A stretch of DNA of 19,390 nucleotides from CAZCSH01 sp964501545 (GTDB taxonomy: Bacteria; Patescibacteriota; Minisyncoccia; Minisyncoccales; RBG-13-42-11), in NCBI GenBank assembly GCA_964501545.1, contig CAZCSH010000008.1:1-19390 (forward strand), read 5' to 3'. The position numbers were made by a program, and so were the translations under genes. Below, piece by piece: positions 5,573-12,378 of the stretch. Below the pieces are notes generated by a model, which saw only the letters and a list, made by a program, of their open reading frames with translations, searched no databases and was not told the DNA's origin. Positions within the stretch are counted from its first letter, which is position 1; each line of letters opens with the position of its first letter.

Positions 5573-6592
5573 AATTAAATTGAGATTGTCACCGCATTTG
5601 GGGCATTTGCCAGCTTTATCGTGGCGGCGGATAATGTAATTCATTCGATTAATTACGATTTCACCACATTTTGGGCAGTAGGTATTTTCGGCTTGATGAC
5701 CTGGTACATTTCCCATGTAAACATATTTTAAGCCAGTTTTTTTACCAATTTTATAGGCTTTCTCTAAGGTTTTGACTGGAGTATCAGGAATATGTTGCAA
5801 TTTCCAGGAAATTGTTCCGGAAAATTGGCTGACGTGCCAGGGTGTTTCTGGGTTTAATTCATTCTTAATAAAGTTAGCTATCTTTTCAAATGTTTCTTCT
5901 GAATCATTCAGGCTGGGAATGACTAAGGTTGTGATTTCTGTCCAGATTTTCTTAGTCTTTAGTCTTTTTAAGGTATCTAAAACGGGTTGGAGTCTTCCTT
6001 TGCAGTATTTCCTATAAAATTCCTCAGTAAAGCCTTTCAAGTCCACATTAGCGGCATCAAGATAAGGAGCAATTAAATCAAAGAGTTCCTTTGACCAGAA
6101 GCCGTTAGTCACCCAGTTATTCTTAATTCCCTGTTTTTTAGCTATTTTCATTGTGTCTAAAGCAAACTCTGAGAAAATGGTAGGCTCGGTGTAGGTATAA
6201 GAAATGCTGGGTAAATTATTATCTTTGGTTAGTTTAACAATATCTTCGGGTGTTTTATTTTCTCCTTCAATCTTGCCAGTCTGCTGGGGAAGTTGAGAAA
6301 TCTCCCAGTTCTGACAGCTGTCACACTTAAAATTACAGCCAACAGCAGCCATTGAGAGAGAATAAGTACCTGGCAGAAAATGGTAAAAAGGTTTTTTCTC
6401 AATAGGATCAACGTGACAGGCTATTATTTTTCCATAGTTTAAAGCATAGAGTTTGCCTTTTTGGTTTTCTCTGACACCACAAATTCCTCGCTCACCCTCT
6501 TCAATCAAACAATAGTGAGCGCAGTTTTGACACTGAACTTTCTTATCCTTGAGTTTTTTATAAAGATATGCTTCTTTCATCACCGCTTTCAT
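5564..6592 (-). CDS. amrS: AmmeMemoRadiSam system radical SAM enzyme
   Basis: A 342-residue radical SAM protein of the pyruvate-formate-lyase-activating-enzyme-like branch. The [4Fe-4S] ligands are Cys86, Cys90 and Cys93 in VGCNFKCDSCQNW (CxxxCxxC). A Cys-rich N-terminus (Cys21, 24, 28, 38) and a C-terminal zinc ribbon (YCPKCGE and CPKCGDN) flank the barrel, the architecture of the AMMECR1-linked subgroup. The reaction is unknown. It is the first gene of the minus-strand operon, directly upstream of amrB. ATG at 6592 or ATG at 6580 (MKEAYLYKKL) are both possible; I keep the longer one because a TAAAAT lies just before it. Confidence 0.92.
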   Translation of the reverse strand: MKAVMKEAYLYKKLKDKKVQCQNCAHYCLIEEGERGICGVRENQKGKLYALNYGKIIACHVDPIEKKPFYHFLPGTYSLSMAAVGCNFKCDSCQNWEISQLPQQTGKIEGENKTPEDIVKLTKDNNLPSISYTYTEPTIFSEFALDTMKIAKKQGIKNNWVTNGFWSKELFDLIAPYLDAANVDLKGFTEEFYRKYCKGRLQPVLDTLKRLKTKKIWTEITTLVIPSLNDSEETFEKIANFIKNELNPETPWHVSQFSGTISWKLQHIPDTPVKTLEKAYKIGKKTGLKYVYMGNVPGHQAENTYCPKCGEIVINRMNYIIRRHDKAGKCPKCGDNLNLILA

Positions 6593-6598
6593 TTTATC

Positions 6599-6604
6599 AT
6601 TTTA
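6599..6604 (-). promoter_or_regulatory. Possible -10 element of the amrS operon
   Basis: TAAAAT on the minus strand ends 6 bases before the ATG at 6592, which would give a leaderless message. No good -35 exists at 16-18 nt, and the site lies directly behind the terminator of the sigma gene. Partial read-through from that gene is the alternative. Confidence 0.3.
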
Positions 6605-6611
6605 GACAGTT

Positions 6612-6644
6612 TAAAAATATAGAGCCCAGACTTTTCTGAGCTCT
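6612..6644 (-). terminator. Terminator of the sigma factor gene
   Basis: A 9-bp stem with one mismatch (6621-6629 with 6636-6644) and a 6-nt loop, followed on the minus strand by ATATTTTT. The TAG stop of the sigma gene (6643-6645) overlaps the base of the stem. Confidence 0.75.
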
Positions 6645-7647
6645 ATTTAGTTTTGGAGGCAAAGAACCATTGGCGGACCTTTCTATTTCTCTTGAGTTTT
6701 TGGAGAGCCCTTGCCTCAATCTGGCGAACCCTCTCGCGGGTGACGCCGTAAGTCTTGCCGATCGCTTCCAGGGTTTCCTCTCTGCCGTCAGGAGAAAGGC
6801 CAAACCGCCGGAAAATTATCGCCCTTTCTCGATCGGTCAGGACTTTACTCATAATCCGCTGCAGTTCTTCCTTCTCTAGGCTTTGGATGGCGATTTCTTC
6901 TGTATTGTTCTCTGGTTCATCGGAAGAAATTATATCCGAGAGGAAGAGGTCGTCAGATTCAAGATCGCGGGGAGCATTGAGGGAGGCTATATTCTGTTGG
7001 TGGATAATGTTCGTGAGGATTCTCGCCTGTTTGGGGGTGATTATTCCGCCGTTTTCGCCCATTCTTTCCAGAACTTCTTCAAACGAAGGGTCCCTCATCT
7101 CTTCAAGAGCCATTTTCGACTGAACCCTCCAATATCGCCAAAGAAGCTCTGAAATATGAGGTGGAAGTCTTATGGGCCGGGCTTCGTTCACCCAAGCTCG
7201 GCGGACACTTTGTTTTATCCACCAAGTAGCATAGGTGGAGAACTTGTATTTCCTCTTCCAGTAATTTTTGGCAGCTGTCATTAGCCCCTCGTTGCCCCAG
7301 GAAATCAGGTCGATGATGGAGACAGTCGGGGTACGGAATCGGAGAAACTCTTTCGTTACTATACTCACCACTAATCTTAGGTTGTGGTTAATGAGTTTCT
7401 CTTTTGCCGTCTTTTCTTCTTCAAGAGCTTCTGGAGAAAGAGCCCTTTCAATTATTTCTTCAGCCTTGAGTCTCCAGAAGGCCTGACTCTTATTATATTT
7501 CCCCTCCCTTAGGGATCTTTTAAGGTTCCTCGCTCTAATGCCTCTGCTGGTTAGTGTAACCAGTGTTCTTTCTTTCTCCCTAAGAAGAGGAAACTTTCTA
7601 ATCTCCCTAAGATAAGCGGCCCTGGTTTCCGGTAAGGTTGTTGTCAT
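6643..7647 (-). CDS. rpoD: RNA polymerase sigma-70 family factor (RpoD-like)
   Basis: A 334-residue sigma factor. Region 2 spans about residues 84-155 (NHNLRLVVSIV, IDLISWGNEGLMTAAKNY, KFSTYATWWIKQSVRRAW), region 3 about 160-235, and region 4 about 262-320 with the -35-binding helix-turn-helix ETLEAIGKTYGVTRERVRQIE. Regions 1.1 and the long non-conserved insert of large RpoD proteins are missing. In region 2.4 the usual RQAITRAIADQ reads KQSVRRAWVNE: Gln146 is kept, but Arg149 replaces the Thr that contacts the -10 in E. coli. It may be the main sigma or an alternative group 2 factor. A strong Shine-Dalgarno lies just upstream, and a terminator separates it from the amrS operon. Confidence 0.9.
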   Translation of the reverse strand: MTTTLPETRAAYLREIRKFPLLREKERTLVTLTSRGIRARNLKRSLREGKYNKSQAFWRLKAEEIIERALSPEALEEEKTAKEKLINHNLRLVVSIVTKEFLRFRTPTVSIIDLISWGNEGLMTAAKNYWKRKYKFSTYATWWIKQSVRRAWVNEARPIRLPPHISELLWRYWRVQSKMALEEMRDPSFEEVLERMGENGGIITPKQARILTNIIHQQNIASLNAPRDLESDDLFLSDIISSDEPENNTEEIAIQSLEKEELQRIMSKVLTDRERAIIFRRFGLSPDGREETLEAIGKTYGVTRERVRQIEARALQKLKRNRKVRQWFFASKTK

Positions 7648-7651
7648 TGGT

Positions 7652-7660
7652 CACCCCCTT
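7652..7660 (-). promoter_or_regulatory. Strong Shine-Dalgarno of the sigma factor gene
   Basis: AAGGGGGTG on the minus strand, 4 nt before the ATG at 7647, with one mismatch to the full anti-Shine-Dalgarno complement. It contrasts with the SD-less genes to the right. Confidence 0.75.
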
Positions 7661-7689
7661 ATTTTTAACTTAAAAAGAGCGAATCTGAA

Positions 7690-7695
7690 ATTATA
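7690..7695 (-). promoter_or_regulatory. -10 element of the sigma factor gene
   Basis: A consensus TATAAT on the minus strand, giving a leader of about 35 nt. No convincing -35 lies 16-18 nt upstream. It is divergent from the thpR promoter. Confidence 0.5.
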
Positions 7696-7725
7696 TTTTT
7701 CTCAAATTAACATTTTCTTGGTAGA

Positions 7726-7754
7726 TTGTAAAGTTGATTCAATTTTGATATTAT
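7726..7754 (+). promoter_or_regulatory. Promoter giving a leaderless thpR transcript
   Basis: TTGTAA (7726-7731), a 17-nt spacer and TATTAT (7749-7754) with TGA directly in front (extended -10). The -10 ends 7 nt before the ATG at 7762, so transcription should begin at or next to the start codon. The layout closely copies the kinase promoter at 909-937. Confidence 0.65.
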
Positions 7755-7761
7755 AATTCTT

Positions 7762-8331
7762 ATGAGGCATCGGATTTTCATTGCTATAAACTTACCAGAA
7801 AACGTTAAGAAAAAGCTGGCAGAATTCCAGTCTATTTGGCCAGAATTACCTATTCGCTGGACAAAGAAAGACAATCTCCACATCACTCTGGAGTTTTTGG
7901 GCTATATTTCAGAGGAAGAGCTTTTGGAAGTTTGCCAGCTGGCAACGCAAGTAGCTGAGAGAAATGAGCCTTTTTCAATTAGTCTAAAGAAAATAATCTA
8001 TGGTCCGCCGAAGAAAACTCCTCCCCGAATGGTGTGGGTGGAAGGAGAAAGGTCAGAAGAGTTTGCCAGATTGAGAGATGACTTGGAAAGCTCTCTTTTG
8101 GGTTCTGATAAGGTTCGCTTTTCTGCTGAAAAAAGAGCTTTCTCACCTCATATTACCTTAGGCCGGGTAAGAGTTTTTGAATGGCGGCAGATGGAGCCAG
8201 AAGAAAGGCCTGAGGTTGGAGAAGAGATTAACTTGACTTTTGAAGTAAATTCTATTGAGGTTATGGAAAGTCAGTTGAAGAAAGGGGGGTCAGAATACTT
8301 TGTTTTGGAATCATGTCAGCTAAAAAGCTAA
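7762..8331 (+). CDS. thpR: RNA 2',3'-cyclic phosphodiesterase (2'-5' RNA ligase family)
   Basis: A 189-residue two-lobed 2H phosphoesterase. The paired HxTx motifs are HITL (His40, Thr42) and HITL (His130, Thr132), at the expected spacing. Family members open 2',3'-cyclic phosphates at RNA ends and can join 2'-5' RNA in vitro. The start has no Shine-Dalgarno and sits right behind a promoter, so it is probably translated from a leaderless message. murC follows 57 bp later on the same strand. Confidence 0.93.
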   Translation: MRHRIFIAINLPENVKKKLAEFQSIWPELPIRWTKKDNLHITLEFLGYISEEELLEVCQLATQVAERNEPFSISLKKIIYGPPKKTPPRMVWVEGERSEEFARLRDDLESSLLGSDKVRFSAEKRAFSPHITLGRVRVFEWRQMEPEERPEVGEEINLTFEVNSIEVMESQLKKGGSEYFVLESCQLKS

Positions 8332-8337
8332 ATATTC

Positions 8338-8420
8338 ACCCCGTTAGAAATTCCACCAAAGAGAAATGTTTCTACGGGTCAAATAACCATGAAAAAATTA
8401 CAGAAAATTTCTAACGGGGT
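8338..8420 (+). promoter_or_regulatory. Inverted repeat enclosing the murC start, with a competing third segment
   Basis: Segment A (8338-8352, ACCCCGTTAGAAATT) is the perfect 15-bp reverse complement of segment C (8406-8420), which lies inside murC codons 6-11. Segment B (8369-8379, TTTCTACGGGT) can also pair with A, with two single-base bulges. A-B and A-C are mutually exclusive; A-C closes a 53-nt loop holding the murC ATG. This has the form of a translational or attenuation switch. What it might sense is unknown. Confidence 0.55.
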
Positions 8421-9789
8421 TCATTTTATTGGAATTGGGGGAATAGGAGTTTCCGCCCTAGCTCAGCATTATCTAAAAGAAGGATACCAGGTCTCAGGGT
8501 CTGATTTGGTCTCTTCTGAACTAATTCAAAGCTTAAAAAAGAAAGGGATAAAGGTGTCTTTGGGAAAACAGCGGGCTGGTAATCTACCAAAGAAGCTAGA
8601 CCTGGTGGTTTTTAGCCCAGCTGTGAAAAAAGATAACCCTGAATTAAAGGAGGCTAGAAAAAGAAAAGTGAAAACCTTGAGCTATCCTCAAGCTCTGGGT
8701 CAGCTGACAAAGGAACACTTTACCATTGCTGTTTCTGGTACTCACGGTAAAAGCACCACCACCTCTATGCTCGGGCTTTTATTAGCCAAAGCTGGTCTTG
8801 ATCCAACTGTTATTGTTGGAACTAAATTAAAAGAGTTTGGCAATTCAAACTTTAGACCAGGCAAATCAAGGTATTTGGTCATTGAGGCAGATGAGCACTT
8901 TGCTTCTTTTTTAAACTACTGGCCAGAGATAATTGTTCTGACTTCCATTGAGGCTGACCATTTAGATTATTACAAAACCTTAAACAATCTTATTTTAAGC
9001 TTCAAACGCTATGTTTCTCATTTGCCAAAACAAGGGGTTTTGGTTTTGAATGCTGATGATAAGAACTCAAAGAAAGTTTTAGCCGGGAAAAGAGAGTTTT
9101 TAATAAAGAAATACAGCTTAAAACAGAAAGAGGCAAAGAAGTTAAGGAAGCTCTTAAAGGTTCCGGGGGAGTACAATGTGGCCAATGCTTTAGCTGCTTT
9201 AACTCTGGCTCGGGTTTTAGCTATTCCAGACAAGGTTTCTTTTTCTGCTTTGAGGGAATATAAGGGTTCCTGGCGTAGGTTTGAAACCTATCCAGCCAAG
9301 GGTTTCATTTTGATCTCAGACTATGGTCACCATCCAACAGAGGTCAAAGTAACTCTGGAGGCTGCTAGAAAAAGATATCCTAAAGAAAGGATTTGGTCTG
9401 TTTTTCAGCCCCATCAATACCAAAGAACTTATTATCTGTTCAATGAGTTTGTTAAGGTTTTAAAAAGGGCTCCGATTGACAGGTTGATTTTAACAGATAT
9501 TTATGATGTGGCAGGCAGGGAAGGAGGCGCTTTGAAGAAAAAAGTTAGCTCCCAGAAGCTAGCAGAAAAGATAAAAAGTAAAAAAGTCATCTATTTGGCC
9601 AAAGAGAAACTACTAAACTATCTTAAAAAGCAAAAGGGCTTGTTTGATGTATTAATTATTATGGGAGCAGGGGATATATATTTGCTTGTGGATTCTTTTC
9701 GGGCGATGAGTTCCTTGACCTCATCTTCCCCTTCGCGTTTTTCAAACACTCAGGCCTTGACAAAAAGAAGAAAGAAAAGGAAAATATAA
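8389..9789 (+). CDS. murC: UDP-N-acetylmuramate--L-alanine ligase
   Basis: A 466-residue Mur ligase that adds L-alanine to UDP-MurNAc in the cytoplasm, the first peptide step of peptidoglycan synthesis. Visible parts are the N-terminal UDP-binding GIGGIGVSALAQHY (15-28), the ATP-binding GTHGKSTTT (117-125), EADEH and SIEADHLDYY of the central domain, GEYNVANALAAL, and the C-terminal DYGHHPTEV and FQPHQYQRT. About 30 residues beyond the usual MGAGDIYLL end form a Ser- then Arg/Lys-rich tail. The start at 8389 puts the glycine-rich motif at the normal distance. It follows thpR by 57 bp. Confidence 0.96.
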   Translation: MKKLQKISNGVHFIGIGGIGVSALAQHYLKEGYQVSGSDLVSSELIQSLKKKGIKVSLGKQRAGNLPKKLDLVVFSPAVKKDNPELKEARKRKVKTLSYPQALGQLTKEHFTIAVSGTHGKSTTTSMLGLLLAKAGLDPTVIVGTKLKEFGNSNFRPGKSRYLVIEADEHFASFLNYWPEIIVLTSIEADHLDYYKTLNNLILSFKRYVSHLPKQGVLVLNADDKNSKKVLAGKREFLIKKYSLKQKEAKKLRKLLKVPGEYNVANALAALTLARVLAIPDKVSFSALREYKGSWRRFETYPAKGFILISDYGHHPTEVKVTLEAARKRYPKERIWSVFQPHQYQRTYYLFNEFVKVLKRAPIDRLILTDIYDVAGREGGALKKKVSSQKLAEKIKSKKVIYLAKEKLLNYLKKQKGLFDVLIIMGAGDIYLLVDSFRAMSSLTSSSPSRFSNTQALTKRRKKRKI

Positions 9790-9841
9790 AAAGAAACTTG
9801 TTTCAAGGTCGATTTCATAATCTTTACAAACAATATTAGTT

Positions 9842-10048
9842 ATGACTCTTTTCTGGATAATCGTTGCTGTTGTGGTTCTGGCTGTTGTGGTTTGGTATTT
9901 CATGGGCAAAAAGAAAGGTGGAGGCCCCACCTTACCAAGAAGACCTCAAGGCCCAAGAGAAGGAGGTCCATTCATCCCACCAACCCCACCAACCCCACCA
10001 ACCCCACCAACACCCCCAGCTCCTCCTTCTGGACCGCCAGCAATGTAA
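9842..10048 (+). CDS. Proline-rich single-pass membrane microprotein
   Basis: A 68-residue protein. Residues 3-20 are one hydrophobic helix (LFWIIVAVVVLAVVVWYF), followed by a basic GKKKGGG stop-transfer segment and a Pro-rich tail built from PPT repeats and ending PPAPPSGPPAM. By the positive-inside rule the tail should face the cytoplasm. The tail is encoded by exact 9-bp tandem repeats (9980-10006). Polyproline runs of this kind need EF-P for efficient translation, and efp is in the window. There is no homologue I can name. A strong terminator follows about 35 bp after the stop. Confidence 0.65.
   Translation: MTLFWIIVAVVVLAVVVWYFMGKKKGGGPTLPRRPQGPREGGPFIPPTPPTPPTPPTPPAPPSGPPAM
9980..10006 (+). 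repeat. 9-bp tandem repeat, three exact copies
   Basis: CCAACCCCA occurs three times in tandem with a degraded fourth copy, in frame, encoding Pro-Thr-Pro. Such repeats can change in number by slippage and would vary the length of the proline tail. Confidence 0.85.
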
Positions 10049-10063
10049 GTAATTGGTAAATTA

Positions 10064-10813
10064 TCAAGGAAACTTGGCATTCAAAACTCCGCCAGTGGAG
10101 CGGAGTTTTTGTTTTCTTTTGTCAAGTTTTCTCAAGACGCCAATACCGATATTGCCCATAATGAAGAAACTAAGGGATATACCGACTATAAGAAATGCAA
10201 TATAGACAGGCATAACGTCTGTTGCGCCAAAATAAAAAAGGGCGGCAAAGGGCAAGATTAACGTACTTAAAGAGAGAAAAATCAACCTTATCTTTAAGAG
10301 AAAATGTAGTAAAGAAAATATATTTTTCAACAAGGCGCAGGCAACCATCCAAGACGCTACAGACACAACTAAGGCGTAAAAAAGTGAAACAGGTTGATTC
10401 ATATACCATAGTACTATATTGCCATCCAAACTTCCGTGCGGCACCTCAAAGAAAACAACGTGCAAAAGAACGGCAAAAATTGCTCCTATAAGATAAAATA
10501 AAGAAAGTCGCCTGCTTATTGTGTGATCTACATCCCAAAAACTTAACCCAAGCATAAATCCTTGCAACCCCCCAAGGCTTAAAAATAAAAGCGCTAAAAC
10601 ATATGCCACACCAGTAAAAATATTCAATTCATTAAAAATTAACAAAGGTAAAACAAGAAAAACATTGTACAAAAAGAAAAAAAGAAACCAGTTAAAGTAT
10701 AGTTTTATGGTATGTTTTTTAAGGCTCTCCTTTTTGAAGAAAAGGTAAAGTAGGCTGATGGCAGATAAAATAGCCATAAGACTGTGCAAGAGAACTGTAT
10801 GTGGATATATCAT
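10064..10813 (-). CDS. Multi-pass membrane protein of unknown function
   Basis: A 249-residue protein with about seven hydrophobic segments joined by short charged loops. It begins MIYPHTVLLHSLMAILSAI and ends in a basic cytoplasmic tail (LRKLDKRKQKLRSTGG). The seven-helix layout recalls the sensor part of 7TM histidine kinases, but no signalling domain follows. I see no transporter or enzyme motif. It has its own promoter with the -10 directly before the ATG. Its last codons lie within the terminator of the converging gene, so the two transcripts overlap. The loops GLSFWDVDHT and FFEVPHGSLDGN carry the few polar conserved-looking residues. Confidence 0.7.
   Translation of the reverse strand: MIYPHTVLLHSLMAILSAISLLYLFFKKESLKKHTIKLYFNWFLFFFLYNVFLVLPLLIFNELNIFTGVAYVLALLFLSLGGLQGFMLGLSFWDVDHTISRRLSLFYLIGAIFAVLLHVVFFEVPHGSLDGNIVLWYMNQPVSLFYALVVSVASWMVACALLKNIFSLLHFLLKIRLIFLSLSTLILPFAALFYFGATDVMPVYIAFLIVGISLSFFIMGNIGIGVLRKLDKRKQKLRSTGGVLNAKFP
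10083..10115 (+). terminator. Intrinsic terminator inside the 3' end of the opposite gene
   Basis: AAAACTCCGC (10083-10092) pairs perfectly with GCGGAGTTTT (10100-10109) around a 7-nt loop, followed by TGTTTTC. It ends the murC/microprotein transcript. The same bases encode the C-terminus (STGGVLN) of the minus-strand membrane protein. Confidence 0.85.
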
Positions 10814-10819
10814 AACCTT

Positions 10820-10825
10820 ATTATA
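10820..10825 (-). promoter_or_regulatory. Extended -10 giving a leaderless message for the membrane protein
   Basis: On the minus strand TGA-TATAAT ends 6 nt before the ATG at 10813. The predicted transcription start coincides with the start codon. The -35 region (GTTTTA at 17 nt) is weak, which an extended -10 can offset. Confidence 0.55.
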
Positions 10826-10851
10826 TCAGGCGCTAAAGATTTTAAAACCTT

Positions 10852-10880
10852 TTGGTATTGTGAATAAAATCTGGTAAAAT
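10852..10880 (+). promoter_or_regulatory. Promoter of the isoprenoid gene run
   Basis: TTGGTA (10852-10857), a 17-nt spacer and TAAAAT (10875-10880) with TGG in front as an extended -10. The -10 ends 10 nt before the ATG at 10891, leaving a leader of only a few nucleotides. It is divergent from the membrane protein promoter about 30 bp away. Confidence 0.65.
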
Positions 10881-10890
10881 AACTAAATCC

Positions 10891-11922
10891 ATGGGAAAAG
10901 CTGATAAAGATAGCCTCCAAGCCTTTTTTGAGAAAACCGCAAGAATAGTTGATCCCAAAATCAAAGAAGTTTTGGGATTATCTGTTGATAAGAAAACCCA
11001 AGAACTTCTCAACTACCAAATTGAAGCAGGAGGCAAGAGGTTAAGACCGATCTTGGCTGCTTTAAGTTGTCTGGTTTGTGGAGGAAAACTAAGAGACGTT
11101 CTTTATCCTGCAGCAGGTCTTGAGATTTTGCACACTTGCACTTTAATTTACGATGACATTATTGACCATAGCAATTTCAGAAGGGGAAAGCCGACAACTT
11201 GGTTTAAATTTGGTAAATCCATTGCTGAGTGCGTGGGTATGGATTATTCAGCCGCTAGTTTTTATGCAGCTGGTCAAAGTAAAAAACCAGCTGAAACGTC
11301 TCGATTATTTGCTGCAGTTATGAAAACAATTGTTGAGGGAGAAATTCTAGACATTCTTTTTGAGCAGTCGGGCAGGGAAGACGAGAAGTATGTTTTGAAG
11401 AATAGATATAAAACCCTTCATCTAAGAGATTATCTTAATATGGTGAGCAAGAAAACAGCTTCTCTATTTCAAGCTTGTTGTGAGATTGGAGCAATTTCAG
11501 CTTCTGCCACCACGACACAAAAGAAGGCTCTAAAAAATTATGGATTCCATTTGGGGGTTGGCTTTCAGATAAAAGATGATATCTTAGATATCTTTGGTAA
11601 AGAAAAGAAATTTGGCAAAAAAATAGGCCATGATATTAAAGAAAGAAAGCTGGGAAATATTGTTATCTTTTTCGCCCTCCAGGAACTATCTATAACAAAA
11701 AGAAGGAAACTACTGACCATTTTAAGAAAAAAACAGATAAAGGAGAAAGATATTCAAGAAGCGATAGAACTTATAAAAGAGACAGGGGCTAAAGAAAAAT
11801 CTCTGTCTCTGGGAGGAAAATACGTTAAAAAAGCTAAGCTTCAGTTGAAATCCCTTCCTCCAAATAAATGGAATGGGCTTCTGGATGAGTTAGCTGATTT
11901 TATAATGGCAAGGAACAAATAA
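10891..11922 (+). CDS. Trans-isoprenyl diphosphate synthase
   Basis: A 343-residue soluble prenyltransferase that lengthens allylic diphosphates with isopentenyl diphosphate. GGKRLRP is at 47-53, the first Asp-rich motif DDIID at 88-92, the second DDILD at 229-233, and YLNMVSKKTASLF and GHDIKERKLGN mark the KT and terminal Lys regions. The residues four and five places before the first Asp motif are Thr84 and Cys83, both small. In this family that suggests a product of C20 or longer rather than farnesyl diphosphate. The part after the first motif (KFGKSIAECVGMDYSAASF) departs from the usual AILAGD-type sequence. It heads a tight run with YjbQ, Nudix and a terpene-synthase-like gene. Confidence 0.92.
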   Translation: MGKADKDSLQAFFEKTARIVDPKIKEVLGLSVDKKTQELLNYQIEAGGKRLRPILAALSCLVCGGKLRDVLYPAAGLEILHTCTLIYDDIIDHSNFRRGKPTTWFKFGKSIAECVGMDYSAASFYAAGQSKKPAETSRLFAAVMKTIVEGEILDILFEQSGREDEKYVLKNRYKTLHLRDYLNMVSKKTASLFQACCEIGAISASATTTQKKALKNYGFHLGVGFQIKDDILDIFGKEKKFGKKIGHDIKERKLGNIVIFFALQELSITKRRKLLTILRKKQIKEKDIQEAIELIKETGAKEKSLSLGGKYVKKAKLQLKSLPPNKWNGLLDELADFIMARNK

Positions 11923-11928
11923 TCCGAT

Positions 11929-12372
11929 ATGAAAAGCGTTCATAAGATATTCCAACATCAAACCCAGCATGAGTTTGATTTTATTGATATGACAGAAGAA
12001 GTGTTTAAGTTTGTCCAAGAGAGCCAAATTCAAAATGGTTTGGTGAATATTCAAACCCTCCATACAACAGCTGCCTTAATTTTGAATGAAAGGGAACCCT
12101 TATTAATAGAGGATATAAAAAAGAACTTAGAAAGATTAGCTCCCAAAGACATAAAGTATGAGCACGATGATTTTAATAAGAGAACGGTCAATATGTGTGA
12201 CGATGAGTGCGCCAACGGCCATGCCCACTGCAAAGCTATTTATCTGCCGGTTAATGTCACTCTGAATCTAATAAGGGGAAAATTACAATTGGGCCAGTGG
12301 CAAAGACTTTTCTTTGTTGAATTAGATAAAGCCAGATCAAGAAAAATCCAAGTTCAAATTATAGGAGAGTGA
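11929..12372 (+). CDS. YjbQ family protein (UPF0047)
   Basis: A 147-residue single-domain protein of the YjbQ/UPF0047 family. Family signatures are LHTTAALILNEREPLLIEDI (44-63, His45), NGHAHCKA (96-103, His98 and His100) and GKLQLGQWQRLFFVELDKAR near the C-terminus. Members have been reported to have weak thiamine-phosphate synthase activity, but the physiological role is unclear and no thiamine genes are near. It starts 6 bp after the prenyltransferase stop and ends 6 bp before the Nudix gene, so it is in the same operon. Confidence 0.9.
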   Translation: MKSVHKIFQHQTQHEFDFIDMTEEVFKFVQESQIQNGLVNIQTLHTTAALILNEREPLLIEDIKKNLERLAPKDIKYEHDDFNKRTVNMCDDECANGHAHCKAIYLPVNVTLNLIRGKLQLGQWQRLFFVELDKARSRKIQVQIIGE

Positions 12373-12378
12373 AAATTT

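Noticed and set aside
9980..10010. Short tandem repeats as a CRISPR or replication-origin iteron set
   Set aside because: They are in-frame codons for Pro-Thr-Pro inside a small gene, with a 9-bp period.
10222..10491. 89-residue plus-strand reading frame
   Set aside because: Shadow of the minus-strand membrane protein, composed mostly of Lys/Arg as expected from antisense of hydrophobic codons.
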